Shown: positions 57,034 through 64,000 of the stretch, piece by piece
How the letters are laid out: each line of letters opens with the position of its first letter
How positions within the stretch are numbered: the stretch's first letter is position 1
Assembly: GCA_016699575.1 (NCBI GenBank)
Contig: CP064979.1
Coordinates: 1,426,001 to 1,490,000 of the forward strand
From: Flavobacteriales bacterium
GTDB lineage: Bacteria; Bacteroidota; Bacteroidia; Flavobacteriales_F; PHOS-HE28
Direction: 5' to 3'
Length of the DNA stretch: 64,000 nt
Position numbers and translations under genes: made by a program
The notes under the pieces: generated by a model
Database searches by the model: none
Told to the model about the DNA's origin: nothing
Seen by the model: the letters and a program-made list of their open reading frames with translations, nothing else

Positions 57034-58416
57034 ATGGGATGCGAGAGCTGCAGCAACGGGAAGGACGGTAAACCGGCCGGGTGCAAGAGCAACGGCTATT
57101 GCAGCAACAGTGGTTGCAACAAGCTGGACGTGTTCGATTGGCTGGCCGGGGTTCCCTTGGCAGCCGGGCAACAAGTGTTCGACGCCGTGGAAGTGCGTTT
57201 CAAGAACACACGCAAAGGTTACTTCCGCGTTCCGCCGGGCATGGGCACCCAGCCCGGCGACCTCGTCACCGTGGAGGCCAGCCCCGGCCACGACGTTGGC
57301 ATGGTGAGCTTGACCGGCGAACTGGTGCGCATGCAAATGAGGCGCAAGGGCGTGGAGGCCGACACCTTCCAACTGAAAAAAGTCCTGCGCAAAAGCACGC
57401 AGGAGGATGTTGACCGGTGGCACGCTGCCCGCAGCCGCGAGGAGGAGACCATGTTCGCCAGCCGACACCTGACCCAGGAGGCGCGCTTGGACATGAAAGT
57501 GACCGACGTGGAGTACCAAGGCGACGGCCAAAAAGCCACCATCTATTACACCAGTGAGGACCGCGTGGACTTCCGCGACCTGTTGCGCACCATGGGCCAC
57601 AAGTTCGGCGTGCGCATCGAACTGAAACAGATCGGGACGCGCCAGGAGGCGGGGCGCATTGGTGGCATCGGCAGCTGTGGCCGTGAACTGTGCTGCAGCA
57701 CGTGGCTCACCGACTTCCGCAGCGTTACCACCAGCGCCGCGCGCTATCAGCAGCTTGCATTGAACCAGGCGAAGCTTGCGGGGCAGTGCGGCAAATTGAA
57801 GTGCTGCCTCAACTATGAACTTGACATGTACCTGGAGGCCGTGAAAAGCTACCCCAGCCAGAACGCCAAGCTGAAAACACAGCAAGGCACCGGCTACCAC
57901 ATGAAGACCGACATCTTCCAAGGCAAGATGTGGTACCTGATCAAGAGCCCGGGTACAACGCCGGCCATGGTCGGCTTGAAAGTGGAAAAGGTGCGCGAGA
58001 TCCTCGACCAGAACAAACAAGGCATCGAACCCTTCGTGCCCTTGGAACAGGTGGACGAGGCACCGAAGAAGAAGGAGGAAAAGACCCATGACTACGAGAA
58101 CGTGGTGGGCCAGGACGACCTGACGAGGTTCGACAAGCGGATGAAGGAAGGGCGCAGGAAGAAGAAAGGAAAGGGGCCTAAACAGGGACAGGGACAACAG
58201 CAAGTGCAGGGGCAACGCCCACCGCAACGGGGACCGAAGGAAGGCCGCCCCCAAACGCCGCGCGGTGAAGGTCAGCCTGGCCAGCAGGCCCAAGGACAAC
58301 GGCCCGAGGGCGAACGGCGCGAAGGTGGCCGGAACCGGAACCGCAACCGGCGGCGTGGAGATCGACCACAAGGCGGCGACAGACCGGCATCACCCCCACC
58401 CACGCAAGGCGCTTGA
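57034..58416 (+). CDS. PSP1/RicT-like protein with Cys-rich N-terminus and basic, disordered tail
   Basis: The 460 residues begin with a Cys cluster (CESCSNGKDGKPAGC, KSNGYCSNSGC). The PSP1 domain follows with FKNTRKGYFRVPPG, DLVTVEASPGHDVGMVSL, the Cys-rich GIGSCGRELCCSTWL and KLAGQCGKLKCCLNYE. This Cys pattern is that of RicT/YaaT. RicT-type proteins bind iron-sulfur clusters and act with RNase Y in Bacillus; here the partner is unknown. The last 95 residues are a highly basic, Gln/Gly/Arg-rich stretch (GQGQQQVQGQRPPQRGPK, GGRNRNRNRRRGDRP), likely RNA-binding. It overlaps gldH by one base. Confidence 0.88.
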   Translation: MGCESCSNGKDGKPAGCKSNGYCSNSGCNKLDVFDWLAGVPLAAGQQVFDAVEVRFKNTRKGYFRVPPGMGTQPGDLVTVEASPGHDVGMVSLTGELVRMQMRRKGVEADTFQLKKVLRKSTQEDVDRWHAARSREEETMFASRHLTQEARLDMKVTDVEYQGDGQKATIYYTSEDRVDFRDLLRTMGHKFGVRIELKQIGTRQEAGRIGGIGSCGRELCCSTWLTDFRSVTTSAARYQQLALNQAKLAGQCGKLKCCLNYELDMYLEAVKSYPSQNAKLKTQQGTGYHMKTDIFQGKMWYLIKSPGTTPAMVGLKVEKVREILDQNKQGIEPFVPLEQVDEAPKKKEEKTHDYENVVGQDDLTRFDKRMKEGRRKKKGKGPKQGQGQQQVQGQRPPQRGPKEGRPQTPRGEGQPGQQAQGQRPEGERREGGRNRNRNRRRGDRPQGGDRPASPPPTQGA

Positions 58417-58901
58417 TGCGACCAACGATCATCGGCGGCGTTGGTCTTCTGTTGCTCGCGGGCTGCACCGATGGACTGTTGCACAGCGAAACGCGGCCCG
58501 TGCCCGATGGTGCTTGGCAAGAAGCCTGGCAGCCGGAGTTCAACTTCGACGTGAACGACACCGTGGGCCAGTACGATACGTACATCGACATCCGCCACAC
58601 GGGCGACTATCCATACAGCAATCTCATTCTCTTCGTAACGCTGAAGCGGCCCAATGGTCATGCGGTGCTCGACACGGTGGAAATACCGCTCGCCGATGCC
58701 ACCGGCCGCTGGCTGGGAAAGGGCCTCGGTTTCATCCGCAGCGAAGGAGCCGAAGCGCATGTGCTCTACAAGTACAACAATAGGTTCCCACAGTCCGGCC
58801 GTTATGGTGTGGTGCTGGAGCAGGCCATGCGAGTGGATCCGCTGCAAGGCGTCATTGATGTGGGCGTGAGCATCGAACAGCACAAAGAACTCGGGCAATG
58901 A
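58416..58901 (+). CDS. gldH: Gliding motility lipoprotein GldH
   Basis: The ATG at 58416 overlaps the previous TGA (TGATG); a TTG one codon upstream is an alternative. The lipobox is GGVGLLLLAGC (Cys at residue 17). The mature protein has the GldH pattern: FNFDVNDTVGQYDTYIDIRHTGDYPYSNLILFVTLKRPNG, then VLDTVEIPLADATGRWLGKGLG and a beta-rich end FPQSGRYGVVLEQAMRVDPLQGVIDVGV. GldH is needed for gliding and T9SS function in F. johnsoniae. PSP1-GldH-PBP1A is a common gene order in Bacteroidota. Confidence 0.92.
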   Translation: MRPTIIGGVGLLLLAGCTDGLLHSETRPVPDGAWQEAWQPEFNFDVNDTVGQYDTYIDIRHTGDYPYSNLILFVTLKRPNGHAVLDTVEIPLADATGRWLGKGLGFIRSEGAEAHVLYKYNNRFPQSGRYGVVLEQAMRVDPLQGVIDVGVSIEQHKELGQ

Positions 58902-61288
58902 GCAACACCCCCCCGAAGAAGAGGAAGTGGCTGCTCCTGTGGTGGCTGGCGGTGCTATCGCCGGTCATCTTCCTGGTGCTCATGCTAACGGCCGCGGCCT
59001 TCAGCAACCTGCCCGGCACGGACGACCTCGACAACCCGCGCAGCGACCTGGCCACTGCCGTGCTGTTCAGCGACGGAAGCGTCATGGGCCAGTACTACAA
59101 GGAGAACCGCATCCCGGTAAAGTACGGCCGCATCAGTCCGCATGTGGTGCACGCCCTGGTAGCCACGGAGGACGAACGCTTCTACGAACACAGCGGCATC
59201 GACCTGCGTGGCACCGCGCGCGCTGCCGTTTACATGGGCCGAAAGGGCGGTGCCAGCACCATAACACAGCAATTGGCCAAACTGCTCTTCACCAAAGAGA
59301 GGAGCGAAAGCAAGGTGAAGCGCGTTTTCCAGAAGTTCCAGGAGTGGATCATCAGCGCGCAGCTCGAGCGCCGGTACACCAAGGAGGAGATCATCGCACT
59401 GTACTTGAACCGCTTCGACTGGATCAACCAGGCCGTCGGCATCAACAGTGCAGCCCGGGTTTACTTCAATACCACGCCGGACAGTTTGAAGATCGAAGAG
59501 GCCGCCGTGCTGGTGGGCATGCTGAAGAACCCCGCTCTGTTCAACCCGGTGCGCAGGCCCGACACCGTGGAGCACCGGCGCATGGTGGTACTGGCGCAGA
59601 TGGTGAAGAACGGCTTCCTCACCGATCAGCAATACGACTCGTTGCGGGCGCTCCCTCTTGGGCTCAGCTTCCAACGCATCGACCATACCGAGGGTCCGGC
59701 GCCATACTTCCGTGAGATCATGCGCGCTCAACTGCAAACGCTCTTCAACGAGAAGGACCCGGAGACCGGCGAATACAAACTCCACAAGAGCGACGGCAGC
59801 AAGTACGACATCTACACGGACGGACTGACCGTGTACACCACCCTCGACAGCCGCATGCAGCGGTATGCGGAATGGGGCATGCGCGAGCATTTGGGCAAAG
59901 AACTGCAGGCACAATTCTTCAAGGACATCGGCAAGAAGAAGAACCGGCCGTTCGACTTCCGGGTGAGCCAGGAGGAGATCGATGCCATCATGGCGACGGC
60001 CATGAAACGCAGCGATCGCTACCGGACGCTCGTCGGGAAGCGCTGCGGGAACTGCGATCGCCCGGCTGCATACATCGTGGAAGCCGAAAAAGACGGCGCC
60101 ACCCATTTCCATTGCGATCCGGAGAAAGGCGGTTGCGATACATGGTGGCCCGTCGTTGAAGAGAGCAGCATCCCGAAGATCTTCGAGACACCCACCAAGA
60201 TGCGCGTGTTCAGCTGGCGTGGTGAGATCGACACCACCATGAGCCCCAACGACAGCATCCGCTGGTACAAGAGCCACTTGCAGAGCGGGCTGTTGAGCCT
60301 CGATCCGCGTACCGGTTTCGTGAAGGCATGGGTGGGCGGGCCTGACTTCAAGCACTTCCAATACGACCACGTGCGCCAGGCCAAGCGCCAGGTCGGATCA
60401 ACCTTCAAACCGTTCGTTTACGCCACCGCCATGCGCGAAGGCCTTGACCCGTGCTTCCAGTTGCCCAACCAGAAAGTGTGCTTCGACATGCCACCCGGCC
60501 AGCCCGACTGGTGCCCGGAAAACAGCGACGCCAAGTACGGCGGTATGATCACGCTGAAGTACGCGCTGGCACAGTCCATCAACACGGCCACCGCCTGGCT
60601 GATGAAACAGTACGGCCCTGAACCGGTGACCGTGCTCGCCAACCACATGGGCGTTCACAGCAAGCTCGATCCCGTGCCGAGCCTCTGCCTGGGCGTTGCC
60701 GATGTGACCCTGGAAGAGATGACGAGCTCGTTCGCGGCCTTCGCCAACGAAGGAGTGCACATCGAACCCATCACGTTCACCCGGATCGCCGACAAGAACG
60801 GTAACGCGATCTACGACGTAACGCCCAAGACGAATGAAGCGTTGGATGCCCGCACGTCGTACATCATGCTCGACATGCTGAAGGGCGTTGTGGACCGCGG
60901 CTCGGGCATGCGGCTGCGGATGGGCTGGGGCAACCGCGCCAAGTACGGCAATATCAAGTACCCCACAGCGGGCAAGACCGGCACCACGCAGAACAACAGC
61001 GATGGCTGGTTCATCGGGATCACCCCCGATCTCGTGACCGGTGTATGGACAGGCGGAGAGGATCGCAGCGTGCGGTTCGCGCGCACGGATCTAGGACAAG
61101 GGGCCAATATGGCCCTCCCGATATATGGCTACTTCATGAACAAGGTGTACGCCGATAGCACCATCACCATCAGCCGTGGAGATTTCGACAAACCGCCCGG
61201 TGACCTGGGCGTTGAACTGGACTGTGTCGGCGGAAAGGACGACCCGAAGGACTTCGGTGGTACCGAGGGAGGACCGGTCTGGGATTGA
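58898..61288 (+). CDS. Penicillin-binding protein 1A with four-cysteine insert
   Basis: After one membrane helix (residues 11-33) lies the GT51 transglycosylase domain: ATEDERFYEHSGID, GGASTITQQLAKLLF and IALYLNRFDW. The transpeptidase domain has STFK at 501-504 (nucleophile Ser501), SIN at 560-562 and KTG at 693-695. Between them, at residues 383-413, sits CGNC...C......C (Cys 383, 386, 406, 413), a zinc-ribbon-like insert that is unusual for this enzyme class. Start overlaps gldH by four bases. The enzyme builds and cross-links peptidoglycan on the outer face of the inner membrane. Confidence 0.95.
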   Translation: MSNTPPKKRKWLLLWWLAVLSPVIFLVLMLTAAAFSNLPGTDDLDNPRSDLATAVLFSDGSVMGQYYKENRIPVKYGRISPHVVHALVATEDERFYEHSGIDLRGTARAAVYMGRKGGASTITQQLAKLLFTKERSESKVKRVFQKFQEWIISAQLERRYTKEEIIALYLNRFDWINQAVGINSAARVYFNTTPDSLKIEEAAVLVGMLKNPALFNPVRRPDTVEHRRMVVLAQMVKNGFLTDQQYDSLRALPLGLSFQRIDHTEGPAPYFREIMRAQLQTLFNEKDPETGEYKLHKSDGSKYDIYTDGLTVYTTLDSRMQRYAEWGMREHLGKELQAQFFKDIGKKKNRPFDFRVSQEEIDAIMATAMKRSDRYRTLVGKRCGNCDRPAAYIVEAEKDGATHFHCDPEKGGCDTWWPVVEESSIPKIFETPTKMRVFSWRGEIDTTMSPNDSIRWYKSHLQSGLLSLDPRTGFVKAWVGGPDFKHFQYDHVRQAKRQVGSTFKPFVYATAMREGLDPCFQLPNQKVCFDMPPGQPDWCPENSDAKYGGMITLKYALAQSINTATAWLMKQYGPEPVTVLANHMGVHSKLDPVPSLCLGVADVTLEEMTSSFAAFANEGVHIEPITFTRIADKNGNAIYDVTPKTNEALDARTSYIMLDMLKGVVDRGSGMRLRMGWGNRAKYGNIKYPTAGKTGTTQNNSDGWFIGITPDLVTGVWTGGEDRSVRFARTDLGQGANMALPIYGYFMNKVYADSTITISRGDFDKPPGDLGVELDCVGGKDDPKDFGGTEGGPVWD

Positions 61289-61344
61289 AACCCGCCCGTC
61301 CCAGTGGCCGATGGGACTTGTCACGATGCCGGCATATTAGCGGT

Positions 61345-62031
61345 ATGCCCGCCGCATCGTTCCAACGCTTCGCCTCGCACGAGGAAGCCTTGGCCTTGAT
61401 GGACCAATTCCGCGAAGCCGGGATACCGTCCACCATGCGGGCCAACGCCGCCGTGATGGGCGGGATGATCCTGGGACAGGCACCAACGGAGCATCATGTG
61501 CTCATCGATAGCTCCGACTTTCCGAGGGCGCACGCCCTGCTCGATGCCGAGGCGCGGTCCATGCTGACGTCGGTCGGTACTGACCATCCGTTGCATTCGT
61601 TCACCAATGAAGAGCTGATGGAGGTGTTGGCCAGGCCCCATGAATGGACGGCATTGGACGTGCGCCTTGCACAGCACCTGCTCACCGAGCGAGGCCTGCC
61701 CATCAGCGAAGGAGTGATCGATGACCTGTACGCGCGATCGATCGCTCGGATGAGCGAACATGATCGTGCAGGCACTTCGCTCATCGTGATCGGAAGTATC
61801 ATCTTGATCGCACTTCCAAGCTTGGCCTACAGCCGATCATTGATCCCGATGCTCACCATCAGCTTGATGCTGATGAGCCTCTTGTGGTACATCGCACGGT
61901 CGCGCAAGACCATCGCCGATGGCTCGGTGATGATGCGTTACAATGGGCGTGATCGCATTGCTGCGATGTTGATGATGGTGGTGTGCGCCGTCTCACTGCT
62001 GATCGCGTTGTGGCGCATCGCCATGCAGTAG
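61345..62031 (+). CDS. Membrane protein with N-terminal DUF2007-like domain
   Basis: The ATG at 61345 (MPAASFQRFASHEEALALMDQF) is preferred; an upstream in-frame TTG at 61285 would overlap the PBP gene and add residues with no family character. The first 80 residues resemble DUF2007 (HEEALALMDQFREAGIPSTMRAN, then HHVLIDSSDFPRAHALLDAEA). A linker with LTERGLPISEGVIDDLY follows, and two or three membrane helices lie after residue 140 (SLIVIGSIILIALPSLAY, LIPMLTISLMLMSLLWYI, AAMLMMVVCAVSLLIAL). Function unknown. It resembles the smaller protein at 6976. Confidence 0.72.
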   Translation: MPAASFQRFASHEEALALMDQFREAGIPSTMRANAAVMGGMILGQAPTEHHVLIDSSDFPRAHALLDAEARSMLTSVGTDHPLHSFTNEELMEVLARPHEWTALDVRLAQHLLTERGLPISEGVIDDLYARSIARMSEHDRAGTSLIVIGSIILIALPSLAYSRSLIPMLTISLMLMSLLWYIARSRKTIADGSVMMRYNGRDRIAAMLMMVVCAVSLLIALWRIAMQ

Positions 62032-62104
62032 AAACGCGGCTTCACGGAAACGAAGAGCCTTCGAAAAGCCGCTGTGGCAGCCGTTTTCCGGAGGTATGGA
62101 AACG

Positions 62105-62135
62105 CGAAAGGGGCCCGACTCGTCGGACCCCTTCG
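62105..62135 (-). terminator. Hairpin terminator of the Lys-rich peptide gene
   Basis: On the minus strand a long GC-rich hairpin (CGAAGGGGTCCGAC loop GTCGGGCCCCTTTCG, with one bulge and one G-U pair) lies 17 bases after the stop at 62153. The following minus-strand bases are CGTTTCC, a weak U tract. Convergent with the gene ending at 62031, so it may serve both. Confidence 0.65.
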
Positions 62136-62152
62136 CCGTAAGGTGGTGTACC

Positions 62153-62245
62153 TTACTTCTTCTTCTTAGCGGCCGCCTTCTTCTTGGGGGCTGCTTTCTT
62201 GGCGGCCTTCTTAGGGGCGGCCTTCTTCGCTGCTTTCTTTGCCAT
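62153..62245 (-). CDS. Lysine/alanine-rich histone-H1-like peptide (30 aa)
   Basis: The ATG at 62245 gives a 30-residue peptide made only of Met, Ala, Lys and Pro: MAKKAAKKAAPKKAAKK and then a K-rich end. It is a short version of the bacterial histone-H1-like (Hc1/AlgP-type) tails and could bind DNA or RNA. A promoter-like element (62265-62272) and a terminator frame it, which supports a real gene. A longer frame upstream is open but has no Lys-rich character. The role is unknown. Confidence 0.75.
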   Translation of the reverse strand: MAKKAAKKAAPKKAAKKAAPKKKAAAKKKK

Positions 62246-62264
62246 TGTGTGAAAGGGTTTGAGA

Positions 62265-62272
62265 CAAACGTA
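62265..62272 (-). promoter_or_regulatory. -7 promoter element for the Lys-rich peptide gene
   Basis: The minus strand reads TACGTTTG, an exact TAnnTTTG match 19 bases before the ATG at 62245. Confidence 0.55.
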
Positions 62273-62534
62273 TCGTTGTCGGGGACTTGTTACGTGATCA
62301 TCACCAAGAATGTTCCAACGATGGTTTGTTGATATCGTCACAAGCCGATCACGGATCGATCATCGTGCAGTGGATCGATCGGCATGATGCAAGGAACAAG
62401 ATCGATCGCCGATCATCATCGGTCGTGATCCGACATCAAGCAATGATCGATGCACCGATCAACGACATGCGACGCGCATGGTCCGGATCTCAAGCATGGC
62501 CACTATTGTGGGCAGCGCGCGCAGGTGGTCCTCC

Positions 62535-62542
62535 TATCTTGG
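62535..62542 (+). promoter_or_regulatory. -7 promoter element for the di-heme cytochrome gene
   Basis: TATCTTGG ends 11 bases before the ATG at 62554. Confidence 0.45.
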
Positions 62543-62553
62543 CGACGTTGCAC

Positions 62554-63639
62554 ATGAACAAGAAGGCGATCATCGTTCTGTCCGTTCTCGGAGCGGTAGC
62601 AGCTTGCACGAACGATCCGGATGAACTCTTGGCGCCCTCCGGTCCCGGCGGCTCCGTGGACATCGACCTTGGAGCTCTGCCCTACGATAGTCTCAGCTCC
62701 TACGGTTTCTTCACCGGCAACCTGCAGGACCTTCAACCGGCCCCGAGCGTCCTCCCCTACTCCCCCATCACCCCGCTCTTCAGTGACTATGCGCACAAGA
62801 GCCGGTTCGTTTGGATGCCGCCCGGCAGCAAAGCACAGTACGTGAGCGAAGATGTCCCGCTCGACTTCCCGGACGGAACGGTGCTGATCAAGAACTTCTG
62901 GTTCGAGCGCGTGCAACCTACGGACGTGAAACGCGTGCTGGAGACACGCATGCTCTTCAAGCGCAACGGCGAGTGGGAGTTCGCCAACTACAAGTGGAAC
63001 GCGGCGCAGACCGAAGCGGTGCTCGACCTGTTCGGTTCGTTCGCACCGTTGCAATGGCTGGACGACGATGATCAACCGCACGACGTCGTGTACAGGATAC
63101 CGAGCGATGCCGAGTGCTTGGTCTGCCACAAGCAGAACGACATCCCCGAACCGATCGGGCCCAAGCCACGCAACTTGAACGGCAACTTCCAATATGCCGA
63201 TGGCACCATGAACCAGTTGCAGCGGTGGATCCAAGCCGGATACCTGGAGGACAACCTGCCCGGCAATGTTGGCGCCGTCACCGACTGGAAGGACCCGAAC
63301 GCCAACCTGAACGATCGCGTGCGTGCGTACGTGGACATGAACTGCGCGCATTGCCACAGCGACGGAAAGCACTGCGATTACCGGCCCATGCGCTTCGCGT
63401 GGCAGGAAACGACGGACCCCATCAACCTTGGCGAGTGCGTGATCCCAGACCAGGAGGTGCTGCCGCAGCTCACCCACATCGTGGCACGTGGCGACACGGC
63501 CGCGAGCATGCTCTACTACCGCATCAGCTCCACGGACGAAACCCTGCGCATGCCGCTGCTCGGCCGTACCGTGGTGCACGAAGAAGCCCGACAGCTCTTC
63601 GCCGATTGGATCAACTCCCTTTCACCCTCTTGCAACTGA
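62554..63639 (+). CDS. Di-heme c-type cytochrome lipoprotein (SO2930/TIGR03806-like)
   Basis: The ATG at 62554 (MNKKAIIVLSVLGAVAACTN) gives a lipobox with Cys at residue 18; the frame is open further upstream but would cross the GATC cluster. Two CxxCH heme sites are present: CLVCHKQN and CAHCHSDG. The surrounding sequence (PYSPITPLFSDYAHKSRFVWMPPG, GTVLIKNFWFE, NLNGNFQYADGTMNQLQRW) matches a family of about 350-residue di-heme proteins often found with secreted T9SS cargo or PKD proteins. It is likely attached to the periplasmic or outer surface. Its redox partner is not known. Confidence 0.88.
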   Translation: MNKKAIIVLSVLGAVAACTNDPDELLAPSGPGGSVDIDLGALPYDSLSSYGFFTGNLQDLQPAPSVLPYSPITPLFSDYAHKSRFVWMPPGSKAQYVSEDVPLDFPDGTVLIKNFWFERVQPTDVKRVLETRMLFKRNGEWEFANYKWNAAQTEAVLDLFGSFAPLQWLDDDDQPHDVVYRIPSDAECLVCHKQNDIPEPIGPKPRNLNGNFQYADGTMNQLQRWIQAGYLEDNLPGNVGAVTDWKDPNANLNDRVRAYVDMNCAHCHSDGKHCDYRPMRFAWQETTDPINLGECVIPDQEVLPQLTHIVARGDTAASMLYYRISSTDETLRMPLLGRTVVHEEARQLFADWINSLSPSCN

Positions 63640-63644
63640 ACCCG

Positions 63645-64000
63645 ATGAAGACCATGAGAACGACGATCACGCTTAGTGCACTGGTACTTGCTACTGCGGC
63701 CATCGGGCAGAACACCTGCCTCACGGCGCTTCCCGTCGGCGCCGGCACGCACATCGTCACGGCGGTGAACGGAACGCAGATCCCGATACCCCTCTGTGCG
63801 AACACCGGCAGCGGTGCCACCGCTGCCGAATGGTACACCTACACACCAACGGCCGATCACTACGTCACCATCAATACGGACCTTGCGGTGAACGCCGGTG
63901 ACGACACCCGGTTGCACATCTACCAAGGCGTGTGCGGCAACCTGACCTGCATCATCGGATCGGACTACAATGGATGGAGCCAACTGGCAGCGGCCAGCTT
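63645..64000 (+). CDS. Secreted protein, 5' part (continues beyond window)
   Basis: An ATG at 63645, 5 bases after the cytochrome stop, opens a frame with no stop up to base 64000. It encodes a signal peptide (TTITLSALVLATAAIGQ) and at least 95 further residues: AEWYTYTPTADHYVTINTD and RLHIYQGVCGNLTC, a pattern found in secreted Bacteroidota proteins with pre-peptidase/jelly-roll-like domains. The C-terminus, where a T9SS domain would lie, is not visible. It is probably in an operon with the di-heme cytochrome. Confidence 0.8.
   Translation, partial: MKTMRTTITLSALVLATAAIGQNTCLTALPVGAGTHIVTAVNGTQIPIPLCANTGSGATAAEWYTYTPTADHYVTINTDLAVNAGDDTRLHIYQGVCGNLTCIIGSDYNGWSQLAAAS

Larger units (their letters stand above)
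62246..62553. other. Intergenic region with dense GATC cluster
   Basis: No gene is seen. From 62347 to 62489 there are 12 GATC tetramers in 143 bp, against about one per 256 bp by chance, many as CGATCG or GATCGATC. It lies between the divergent promoters of the Lys-rich peptide and the di-heme cytochrome. Confidence 0.8.

Overview
The window looks like one contig of an uncultured, GC-rich member of the Bacteroidota, probably Flavobacteriales-like. The evidence is the many secreted proteins with type IX secretion (T9SS) C-terminal sorting domains, GldH, a SprB-like giant adhesin next to PorP/SprF and a PorE-like protein, an atp operon that carries only atpBEFHAG, and promoter -7 elements of the Bacteroidota form TAnnTT(T/C)G with few Shine-Dalgarno sites. 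GC is about 65% in a housekeeping line counted by hand, and about 45% in parts of one T9SS gene.

Layout. 1-2263: end of a cytochrome oxidase operon (subunit III, subunit IV, SCO1, DUF420, a small membrane protein). 2272-7343: a DUF5679 zinc ribbon, a T9SS protein, two unknown membrane proteins, an SRPBCC-ArsR-SRPBCC operon with a clear operator, and a DUF2007-like pair. 7374-8879: a lone SecDF-P1-head lipoprotein and a short aldehyde dehydrogenase paralogue. 8949-14128: ATP synthase genes atpB-E-F-H-A-G on the minus strand. 14255-21760: three T9SS cargo genes in a row, the first split by a -1 frameshift; this block is bracketed by a perfect 28-bp direct repeat of the metF 3' end. 22403-23356: metF. 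23417-30160: an ECF sigma factor, a membrane anti-sigma-like protein ending in a T9SS-type domain, and two large paralogous T9SS proteins. 30325-32121: lepA. 32143-43581: a PorE-like OmpA protein, PorP/SprF and a 2754-residue adhesin with 30 repeats. 43739-49801: a methyltransferase, Kelch and Rieske proteins, hpt, adk, obgE, a PAP2 phosphatase and crcB. 49798-56849: a PafA-like phosphatase, a STAS-like protein, an OmpA protein, a histidine kinase, a threonine aldolase and an O-methyltransferase. 57034-61288: a PSP1/RicT-like protein, gldH and PBP1A. 61345-64000: a membrane protein, a lysine-rich histone-H1-like peptide, a di-heme cytochrome and the start of a secreted protein.

How the parts fit. 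Respiration (oxidase assembly, ATP synthase, di-heme cytochrome) and a heavy surface programme (T9SS cargo, adhesins, gliding lipoprotein, OmpA-type anchors, sigma/anti-sigma control) dominate. The most distinctive signals are the cargo block flanked by metF-tail repeats, a G_GGA_AAG slippery heptamer exactly at a gene break, short-period intergenic repeat arrays (8 x CATGNNNN before obgE; inverted heptamers between atpA and atpG), a dense GATC cluster before the di-heme cytochrome gene, and a PBP1A with a four-cysteine insert.
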